DNA from: Saccharicrinis sp963667815
GTDB lineage: Bacteria > Bacteroidota > Bacteroidia > Bacteroidales > Marinilabiliaceae
Strand: one strand, 5' to 3'
NCBI GenBank assembly: GCA_963667815.1
Contig: OY764021.1
Length of the DNA stretch: 64,000 nucleotides
Position 1 is the stretch's first letter, and every line of letters starts with the position of its first letter. This document shows positions 8,571-15,781 of this stretch, in pieces. The notes beneath the pieces were generated by a model, which was not told the origin of the DNA, searched no databases, and was given only the letters and a program-made list of their open reading frames with translations. A program made the position numbers and the translations under genes.

Positions 8571-8701
8571 AATGTTTTGAGATAAAACTTAAACTCAAAA
8601 TAAATTATTGCGTTAGTAATAAATCATTACCTTTAACCTTCTTCAAAATTAAATGTGGTATTAGCTTTCTGACAATACCATTTTTGTTAAAATATTAAGT
8701 T

Positions 8702-11700
8702 ATGAGCAAAATATTGGGACTTGACCTGGGAACCAACAGTATAGGTTGGGCTGTTGTGGAAACAGATAATAATAAAACCTTTTCGTTAAAAAATAAAGGA
8801 GTAAGAATTTTTCAGGAAGGTGTAAAAATTGAAAAAGGAATAGAAGGATCAAAAGCTGCTGAACGAACAGGTTACAGAAGTGCCAGAAGATTAAAGTTTA
8901 GAAGAAAACTACGTAAAATTGAAGTATTAAAAGCCTTAATTAAATATGATCTCTGTCCGCACATTAGTGATGATGAACTAATTAATTGGCGTTATAAAAA
9001 AATATATCCTACCAATAAAGAATTTCGAAATTGGTGGTTAACAGATAATAATGATAATAGAGAGGATAGAAAAAAGCAAACAAAAAATCCATATTACTTT
9101 AGATCAAAAGTAGCTACAGATCAATTGGATTTAACAAATCAAGAAGATAGATATATTTTGGGTAGAGCCTTTTATCATATGGCCCAGCGCAGAGGTTTTT
9201 TAAGTAATAGATTAGAAAGTACAAAACAAAGTGAAGGAGCTGTAACACAAAATATAAAACAAATAAATCAACAAAAAGGTGATCTTACTCTAGGGCAGTA
9301 TTTTTATCAGTGCTATTGCAATGGTGAAAAAATTAGGAACCAATATACTGATAGGTTAGAGCATTACGAACAGGAGTTTAGTCATATATGTAAATTGCAA
9401 GGTATTTCGGATGAACAAAAAAGCACTTTGCATAAAGCTATTTTTTATCAACGACCTTTAAAATCACAAAAAGGACTCATTGGTAAATGCCCTTTTGAAC
9501 CAAAAAAATCAAGAGTAGCTATATCTCACCCGGCATTTGAAGAATACAGAATGCTGTGTTTTATAAATAGTATTAAAATAAAATTACCCGAAGATGATAA
9601 GTTGCGATTTTTAACGGAAAAAGAAAGAGAGAAAGTAATTCCTGTATTTTATAGAAAAAGTAAACCGCATTTTGATTTTGAAGATGTTGCCAAACAATTA
9701 GCCCCAGCCAAACAATATAAGTTTTACAAGGCAAAAGATAAAAATCCGGAAGATTACTTGTTTAATTTTAATATGAAAACAACCGTGAGTGGTTGTCCTG
9801 TATCTGCCAGGTTAAAGAGTATTTTTGGTGATGAGTGGAAAGAATTGCAAATTAAACACGAAAGAAAAGATCACACTGATTCCATTATAGATATTTATGA
9901 TGTTTGGCATGTATTAATGACTTATGACTCTGAAGATAAACTATTTGAATTTGCAAAATATAAACTAAGTCTGGATGAAGATAAAACAAAAGAATTTACT
10001 CAGTTTAACTTGCCACAAGGGCATGGTTCTTTAAGTTTAAAGGCCATCAATAAAATATTGCCATTTCTACAACTGGGGTTGATCTATTCTCATGCTGTGT
10101 TTTTAGCTAATATGGTTAATGTAATACCCCCAATATTATGGAATGATCCAGAAAATAAACAATTAATTATTAATGAAATAAAAAAGCTGATTCAATCTCA
10201 AAATGAAGAAAAGCAAATAACTGACATTGTTAATGGATTGATAAAAATAAATAAAGATTCAAATGCTGTTTGGAGTTATGAAGCTGAAAAAGCCTTTAAA
10301 AATGATTTAGTAAAAAATATCAAGGCATATTATGGTTCTTCGAAATACGATAGCTTTTCAAATGACCAAAAAAGCAGAATAGAAACAAATGCATTTGAAT
10401 TGTTAAAAATGCAAATGCAAAAAAAGAATGGAGTTGGTGAATTTGCAAAGGTTAAAAGAATAGATGATCGTATAAAGAGTTTTTTATTGGATAATTTTGA
10501 TGGTGACATTAAACCTGAAAACTTATATCATCCATCGGCTATTGAAACATTTAAACCTGCTCAAAAAAATAATGAAAACAAGTATTTATTAGGAAGCCCT
10601 ATAACCAGTTCGGTTCGAAATCCTATGGCAATGCGAGCTTTGCATCAATTACGCAAGCTAATAAATCAATTAATTAATGATGATGTAATTGATGAAGATA
10701 CCATTATAAATATTGAAATGGCTCGCGACCTAATGAATGCCAATGAACGTAAGGCATTACAAAATTGGCAACGAAGAAGGGAAGATGAAAGAAAAAAATA
10801 TGCTGCGGAAATAGCCAAACATTATAAAGCAAGTGGTATCAATTCTGAACCAAATAACACTGATATATTAAAATATCAGTTGTGGGAAGAGCAAAACCAT
10901 ATTTGTATTTATACAGGTAAAAATATAGCCTTGCATCAATTTTTAGGTAGTAATCCTGAATTTGATATAGAACATACCATCCCTCAAAGCCTTTCGTTTG
11001 ATAATTCGCAGGTTAATATTACGCTATGTGATAGTAAGTATAACAGGACAGTAAAACGAAATAAAATTCCTTATGAGTTAAATAATCCTGATATATTATT
11101 ACGTATTCATCATTGGAAAAAAGAATATGAAAATATTGATAAGGAAATTCAAAAGTGTATAAAAAATGCAAGAGGGGCTAGCACTAAAGAAGATAAAGAC
11201 AGATATATTATACGTAGACACCAATTAACTACTCAAAGAAATTATATACGCGAAAAATATCAGAGTTTTACCCGTAAAGATGTTCCTTCCGGTTTTAAAA
11301 ATAGTCAGTTGGTTGATATTGGTTTAATTACTAAATATGCTCGTTTATATTTGAAAACTGTTTTTGAAAGGGTGAATACCGTAAAAGGAACCACTGTTGC
11401 TGATTTTAGAAAATTATGGGGATTACAAAATGCTTATGAAACTAAGGCCAGAGTAAATCATATTCATCATTGTATTGATGCCATAACTATATCCTGTATG
11501 ACGAAACCTCAATATGATAAACTGGCTAAATTTTATCACGATTGGGAATATTCAAAGGAAGAGGGAATGGATAAGAAACCTGTTTTTGAAAAACCATGGC
11601 CAACTTTTACTGAGGATGTAAAAACCATTGAAAATGAAATTTTAATATCGCATTATACCCCGGATAGTTTTGCCAAGCAGACTAAAAAGTTATTACGCAA

Positions 11701-12769
11701 GCGTGGAATCATTCAGAAAGGCAAAAATGGTAAGCCTATTGTATTAAAGGGAGACACGGTTAGAGGAAGTTTGCATAAAGAAACTTTTTATGGAGCTATA
11801 GAACGAACACAAGCCAATAAAAAAGGCGAATTAGAAAAAGTAATTAAATATGTAGTGCGTAAGCAAGTGAGCGATTTATCTGATGCTGATGTAAAAAATA
11901 TTGTTGATGATAGAATACGGGAGATAGTAGGAAATGCTCGTAATGAAGAAAAGAAAATACAAAAAGAAATAGAGCGATTAAGAAAAAAATTACAAAAAGC
12001 TGAGGAGCATGAAGAACCTGCTATTAAAAATGATATTTGTGTATTACAAACTGAAATTGAGCAATTATATTCATTACCTAATAAAAAAGGAGCGCCTATA
12101 CCTATTAAAAAGGTGAGACTTTTACAACCTACGGTTACTAACCCCTTATGTATTAAAAAACAGCGCGATGTAAATAATAAAAAGCCAAAAGAGTATAAGC
12201 AAAATTATTATGCTGCAAATGATGGAAATTATTTAATGGCTATTTACGAAGGAAAAGATGCTAAAGGAAAAATTAAACGCGATTTTGAAATAGTAAACAA
12301 TATAACGGCAGGTGAGTTTTTTAAACAATCTGTGCAAGGTGATCTTAAACCTCAAGGTATTTCAACGAATGGAGGATTAATACCAAAGCAAAAAGAAAAT
12401 GGGAAGTTGGTGTTGCCTTATAAGTCGAGTATTAAAATAGGTACTATGATTATACTATGGGAAAAATCTCCAACGGAAGTTTTTGATCTGGAGTTAAATG
12501 AAATTAAAAGAAGATTATATAAAGTGGTTGGCCTAAGTGCACAAAAGCTTAAAATTTCAGGCAAAAGTTATAATTATGCAACAATTGTTTTAAGACATCA
12601 TCAAGAAGCTAGTTCATCATCTGATTTGAAGACATATGATGGGGCTTTTAAAAGGGATGAAACTTATATGGGGCAACGTAAATTGAATCATAATCAGTTT
12701 AATGCACTAGTAGAAAATATTGATTTCGATATGAACACAAAAGGAACTATCAAATGGATTAAACAATAA
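8702..12769 (+). CDS. cas9: CRISPR-associated endonuclease Cas9 (type II-C)
   Basis: A 1355-residue Cas9, long for type II-C but usual for Bacteroidota. RuvC-I is LGLDLGTNSIGWAV with Asp8; the Arg-rich bridge helix follows (ERTGYRSARRLKFRRKLRK, about 60-80); RuvC-II is INIEMARDL with Glu672; HNH is FDIEHTIPQS with His758, and Asn781; RuvC-III is HHCIDA with His923 and Asp926. All nuclease residues are present, so the enzyme should be active. It cuts DNA matched by the crRNA:tracrRNA pair. The start is chosen at ATG 8702 because the RuvC-I motif begins immediately after it. A 7-bp inverted repeat TGGTATT/AATACCA (8656-8680) lies just upstream. A strong terminator follows, so cas1-cas2 are not in the same transcript. 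Confidence 0.98.
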   Translation: MSKILGLDLGTNSIGWAVVETDNNKTFSLKNKGVRIFQEGVKIEKGIEGSKAAERTGYRSARRLKFRRKLRKIEVLKALIKYDLCPHISDDELINWRYKKIYPTNKEFRNWWLTDNNDNREDRKKQTKNPYYFRSKVATDQLDLTNQEDRYILGRAFYHMAQRRGFLSNRLESTKQSEGAVTQNIKQINQQKGDLTLGQYFYQCYCNGEKIRNQYTDRLEHYEQEFSHICKLQGISDEQKSTLHKAIFYQRPLKSQKGLIGKCPFEPKKSRVAISHPAFEEYRMLCFINSIKIKLPEDDKLRFLTEKEREKVIPVFYRKSKPHFDFEDVAKQLAPAKQYKFYKAKDKNPEDYLFNFNMKTTVSGCPVSARLKSIFGDEWKELQIKHERKDHTDSIIDIYDVWHVLMTYDSEDKLFEFAKYKLSLDEDKTKEFTQFNLPQGHGSLSLKAINKILPFLQLGLIYSHAVFLANMVNVIPPILWNDPENKQLIINEIKKLIQSQNEEKQITDIVNGLIKINKDSNAVWSYEAEKAFKNDLVKNIKAYYGSSKYDSFSNDQKSRIETNAFELLKMQMQKKNGVGEFAKVKRIDDRIKSFLLDNFDGDIKPENLYHPSAIETFKPAQKNNENKYLLGSPITSSVRNPMAMRALHQLRKLINQLINDDVIDEDTIINIEMARDLMNANERKALQNWQRRREDERKKYAAEIAKHYKASGINSEPNNTDILKYQLWEEQNHICIYTGKNIALHQFLGSNPEFDIEHTIPQSLSFDNSQVNITLCDSKYNRTVKRNKIPYELNNPDILLRIHHWKKEYENIDKEIQKCIKNARGASTKEDKDRYIIRRHQLTTQRNYIREKYQSFTRKDVPSGFKNSQLVDIGLITKYARLYLKTVFERVNTVKGTTVADFRKLWGLQNAYETKARVNHIHHCIDAITISCMTKPQYDKLAKFYHDWEYSKEEGMDKKPVFEKPWPTFTEDVKTIENEILISHYTPDSFAKQTKKLLRKRGIIQKGKNGKPIVLKGDTVRGSLHKETFYGAIERTQANKKGELEKVIKYVVRKQVSDLSDADVKNIVDDRIREIVGNARNEEKKIQKEIERLRKKLQKAEEHEEPAIKNDICVLQTEIEQLYSLPNKKGAPIPIKKVRLLQPTVTNPLCIKKQRDVNNKKPKEYKQNYYAANDGNYLMAIYEGKDAKGKIKRDFEIVNNITAGEFFKQSVQGDLKPQGISTNGGLIPKQKENGKLVLPYKSSIKIGTMIILWEKSPTEVFDLELNEIKRRLYKVVGLSAQKLKISGKSYNYATIVLRHHQEASSSSDLKTYDGAFKRDETYMGQRKLNHNQFNALVENIDFDMNTKGTIKWIKQ

Positions 12770-12780
12770 CAATAGCAAGG

Positions 12781-12822
12781 CCTCCTTTAAAATTCAGTTT
12801 TAGATTTTAAAGGAGGTTTTTT
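12781..12822 (+). terminator. Strong intrinsic terminator after cas9
   Basis: A perfect 13-bp stem CCTCCTTTAAAAT (12781-12793) with ATTTTAAAGGAGG (12804-12816) and a T run. It isolates cas9 from the genes that follow. Confidence 0.92.
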
Positions 12823-12915
12823 CTATTTAAATAACAATCAATTTGCATTGTATATTAATATTTTGTAAAATTGATCTGCAGTTTTATAAAATACAAAAAC
12901 CAAATAAATCTAAAC

Positions 12916-13023
12916 ATGAGAAGTACTCCATCTTTTAATAGTCCTTTTCGGATTATTGATCACCATTTGAATAAAGTCATTAACACTATTCAATATCTCA
13001 ACAGTAATTTGTATGTAACCTAA
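12916..13023 (+). CDS. Possible 35-aa small protein between cas9 and the repeat array
   Basis: ATG at 12916 opens a 35-codon frame: an N-terminal polar part (MRSTPSFNSPFRI) and a likely amphipathic helix (DHHLNKVINTIQYLNSNLY). The AT-rich sequence before the ATG (AATAAATCTAAAC) is typical of translation starts in this phylum. No family is recognised, and an open frame of this size can occur by chance; it is listed because the region between the cas9 terminator and the repeat array is otherwise empty. Confidence 0.22.
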   Translation: MRSTPSFNSPFRIIDHHLNKVINTIQYLNSNLYVT

Positions 13024-13145
13024 AGTATAAAGTGTTTACAACGAGTAGAGCTTTAAGTTCCATTATCACAATGAAATTTATATGTAATTTTTTGTAGCTT
13101 ATCATAAGCAACACGGAATATTCAAATTCATTCTGAATAAAAAAT

Positions 13146-13380
13146 GGTAACATGCGGTTTTACCTTGGTAACATTCAAATGCGGATGGTAACATGCGATT
13201 CTACCTTGGTAACATTCAAATGCGGATGGTAACATGCGGTTTTACCTTGGTAACATTCAAATGCGGATGGTAACATGCGGTTCTACCGTGGTAACATTCA
13301 AATGCGGACGGTAACATGCGGTTTTACCGTGGTAACATTCAATTGCGGACGGTAACAAGCAGTTTTACCGTGGTAACATG
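13146..13380. repeat. 41-bp tandem repeat, iteron-like array of twelve GGTAACA boxes
   Basis: Six units begin at 13146, 13187, 13228, 13269, 13310 and 13351 (period exactly 41 bp; the last is shorter). Each unit holds two GGTAACA boxes, 21 and then 20 bp apart, so twelve boxes lie on roughly the same face of the helix. Each unit also has an inner inverted repeat TTACC-N2-GGTAA and two ATGCGG cores. Units 1-3 have ACCTTGG, units 4-6 ACCGTGG, which shows stepwise duplication. No unique spacers separate units and 41 is not a multiple of three, so it is neither a CRISPR array nor coding. It lies 130 bp before the 218-aa gene, whose control region it may be. Confidence 0.9.
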
Positions 13381-13510
13381 TAAATTCCTATGCTATAATA
13401 CTAACTTGTTTTAGTGTTTACTTAATTGGTAAAGGAAAAATCTGAATTCAAACTTTTAAAATCATATAAAAGCAAAGTCTTTTATTAATTCTAATCTTAA
13501 ACATTTAAAA

Positions 13511-14167
13511 ATGGATAAAAAACAATTATCTACAGACGAACTGCTATATCAGTGCAGTATGCGAATTAACAACAGTATAAACGATGAGCTTATTTTATCA
13601 GCAGTATCGCAATACGGTTATACTTCTGAAAAATTACAACAGGGTAAAACCTTACTTAACGAGGCTCAAACGGCTTCTGATTCATTTACAAAAGAATATA
13701 ATGATGTTGATATTGCTTTTAACGAAAGAAACAATGCTTTTGAGCATGTGGATGAGCTATACAAAAAACATTTGGCTATAGCTAAAATTGTATTTAAAAA
13801 TGATCATGCAGCACAAGTTAGTTTAGATTTAAACGGACGCAGAGCCTCACGAATAAGTAAATGGTTGGCACAAACCACAAGTTTTTATACTAACCTGCTT
13901 GCTAATGAACAATGGGTTAATCAAATGAATACTTTTGGTATTACAAACGAGTCGTTACAAGAAGGAAGCACTGGTGTAAATAGTATTAAAATGCAAAATG
14001 AACACATTCTTCGCGAAAAAGGGGATGCACAACAGGCCACCCTGTTACGTGATGATAAAATTGAAGATTTATACGAGTGGATACAGGACTACGAAACTAT
14101 AGCAACCATTGCTTTAGGTGATCAACCTCAATTACTCGAAAAACTGGGTATGATTATTAAAAATTAA
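13511..14167 (+). CDS. Unknown 218-aa helical protein with internal duplication, inside the CRISPR-Cas locus
   Basis: No signal peptide or membrane segment is seen; the sequence is almost entirely helical. It contains two related halves: YGYTSEKLQQGKTLLNEAQ (35-53) and FGITNESLQEGSTGVNSIK (142-160), each preceded by about 15 residues and followed by a KEYND/KEKGDAQ helix and an IAKI/IATI helix (89-93 and 197-200). Between the halves is a basic segment NGRRASRISKWL (108-119). The fold is probably a duplicated helical bundle; I recall similar unnamed proteins in Bacteroidota but cannot name the family. It lies between strong terminators after cas9 and before cas1, hence has its own promoter, probably in the region of the GGTAACA array. 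A link to CRISPR function is only suggested by position. Confidence 0.7.
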   Translation: MDKKQLSTDELLYQCSMRINNSINDELILSAVSQYGYTSEKLQQGKTLLNEAQTASDSFTKEYNDVDIAFNERNNAFEHVDELYKKHLAIAKIVFKNDHAAQVSLDLNGRRASRISKWLAQTTSFYTNLLANEQWVNQMNTFGITNESLQEGSTGVNSIKMQNEHILREKGDAQQATLLRDDKIEDLYEWIQDYETIATIALGDQPQLLEKLGMIIKN

Positions 14168-14221
14168 TGAGTATCATTGTTTATCCGGGATTTTCATAAG
14201 ATTCCTGGAATTCCATAGTTG

Positions 14222-14257
14222 ATCCCTTAACAAGTTAAATTGTTAAGGGATTTTTTA
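14222..14257 (+). terminator. Intrinsic terminator after the 218-aa gene
   Basis: A perfect 12-bp stem ATCCCTTAACAA (14222-14233) with TTGTTAAGGGAT (14240-14251) and a T run. It separates the 218-aa gene from cas1. Confidence 0.92.
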
Positions 14258-14385
14258 TGCTTTATATTAAGCTAGTTATCAATGAATATTATTCTTTTGT
14301 CTATGTAAATATTGTGTTCGTAAATTCAAAATAACCTATTAATAACGGTACAAGTAAGAGTAATTAACTCTTAAAAATTACCGAA

Positions 14386-15273
14386 ATGTTAAAACGAACC
14401 TTGTTTTTTACAAATGCTGCTTATTTAAAAGTGCATCAGAGCCAACTCGTAATTACTCAAAAAGAAAAACAAATAGAAACTACAATACCTATTGAAGATA
14501 TTGGGTTAGTCATATTAGAGCACCCTCAAATAACCATTTCATTGCCAGCACTGCAACAACTTAACAATAATAACGTGGCAGTGGTATGTTGCAATCAAAA
14601 GCATATGCCGGCATCTATGTTATTAAATTTAGATGGACATCATTTACAGAGTGAACTATTCAGGCAACAAATAAATAGTACACAGCCTTTAAAAAAACAA
14701 CTTTGGCAACAAACTATACAGCAAAAAATAAAAAATCAGTCGTCTGTTTTAATTAAAAAAAATAAACCAACAGGGGCACTGAGTTCTTTGGCCAACTCTG
14801 TAAAAACCAACGACAATACCAATAGAGAAGGAAGTGCAGCCCGCGAATACTGGAGTTTATTATTTGGTAAAGGATTTATTAGGGATAGAGAAGGAGGTAC
14901 ACCCAATAGTTTACTTAATTATGGATATATTGTTTTAAGAGCTGCTGTGGCCCGAGCTTTAGTAGGTTCAGGTTTGTTACCAACGTTGGGTATTCATCAT
15001 AAAAGCAGATATAATGCCTATTGTTTGGCCGATGATATTATGGAGCCATACAGAGCGTATGTTGATGATGTTGTGTATGATATATGGGAATCGGGATCTG
15101 ACGATATTATTTTAGACAAAGAAACAAAAGCTTATTTATTAAATGTGTTATCATGCGATGTAAAAATAGGTAAACTTAAACGACCTTTGATGGTAGCATT
15201 ATCAATTACAACTGCATCATTGGCTCGTTGTTTTAGTGGCGAAAGTAAAGTGATAACATATCCTCAATTTTAA
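14386..15273 (+). CDS. cas1: CRISPR integrase Cas1 (type II)
   Basis: A 295-residue Cas1 of the type II kind. The N-terminal beta domain runs to about residue 75 and the helical catalytic domain follows, with Glu148 in NREGSAAREYW, His204/His205 in LGIHHKSRYNAYCLADD and Glu220 in DDIMEPYR, the metal ligands of the integrase. With Cas2 it inserts new spacers at the leader end of the array. It is followed after three bases by cas2, so the two are translationally close. The start at ATG 14386 gives the usual MLKRTLFF beginning. Confidence 0.97.
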   Translation: MLKRTLFFTNAAYLKVHQSQLVITQKEKQIETTIPIEDIGLVILEHPQITISLPALQQLNNNNVAVVCCNQKHMPASMLLNLDGHHLQSELFRQQINSTQPLKKQLWQQTIQQKIKNQSSVLIKKNKPTGALSSLANSVKTNDNTNREGSAAREYWSLLFGKGFIRDREGGTPNSLLNYGYIVLRAAVARALVGSGLLPTLGIHHKSRYNAYCLADDIMEPYRAYVDDVVYDIWESGSDDIILDKETKAYLLNVLSCDVKIGKLKRPLMVALSITTASLARCFSGESKVITYPQF

Positions 15274-15276
15274 TTT

Positions 15277-15615
15277 ATGGAACATATCAGATTAAATGCT
15301 TATAAAATTATGTGGTTATTTGTTTTTTTTGATTTGCCGGTAGTAACTAAAAAAGAGCGAAAGTTAGCTACTTTGTTTCGCAAAAATTTATTAAAAGATG
15401 GTTTTACAATGATGCAATGGAGTGTTTATACCAGGCATTGTGCCAGTAACGAAAGTGCCAATGTACACGAAAAACGAATAAAAAGCTTAATACCATCAAA
15501 GGGTCAGGTTACTATATTGCGCATTACCGACAAGCAATATGGTAATATTGTAAACATGTGGGGAGCCCAAAAGCAAAAAATGCAAGAATCGCCACAACAA
15601 TTACAATTGTTTTAA
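15277..15615 (+). CDS. cas2: CRISPR-associated protein Cas2
   Basis: A 112-residue Cas2 with the ferredoxin-like fold start MWLFVFFDLP (conserved Asp19) and MQWSVYTRHC in the middle. It forms the structural core of the Cas1-Cas2 integration complex. The first ATG adds about 11 residues before the usual beginning; this longer start is common in type II-C Cas2 proteins of this phylum. No csn2 or cas4 follows, which sets the subtype to II-C. Confidence 0.96.
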   Translation: MEHIRLNAYKIMWLFVFFDLPVVTKKERKLATLFRKNLLKDGFTMMQWSVYTRHCASNESANVHEKRIKSLIPSKGQVTILRITDKQYGNIVNMWGAQKQKMQESPQQLQLF

Positions 15616-15781
15616 CTAATAGGAGGTAATTGTTTTAGTTTATTGTTTATTTTTGTGTGTTTGTTCTTTGAAATACTGCGAAAAAAACATGCTTTTTTGG
15701 TTTTATTCATGCTTCTGCGTTTACTTTTTTTTATACAAATGGGTTAAAATACCCTATAAACAAAGGGCTATAGCCCGCGCA
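15616..15781 (+). other. CRISPR leader
   Basis: A 166-bp AT-rich stretch between cas2 and the first repeat. A TATTTTTG box (15648-15655) could be a -7 element but has no TTG at the usual distance. An inverted repeat GGGCTATAGCCC (15764-15775) lies 6 bp before repeat 1 and may help position the integrase. The perfect repeats at this end and the degenerate one at the other end mark it as the leader side. Confidence 0.6.

Noticed and set aside
13146..13380. A second CRISPR array or a protein repeat
   Set aside because: Units follow each other without unique spacers, and a 41-bp period cannot keep a reading frame; no long open frame spans it.
8702..15615. A single cas9-cas1-cas2 operon
   Set aside because: Two strong intrinsic terminators (12781-12822 and 14222-14257) split it into at least three transcripts.
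15648..15655. A strong leader promoter for the CRISPR array
   Set aside because: The TATTTTTG box has a TTG only 15 bp upstream, shorter than the 18-20 bp seen at other promoters of this window.
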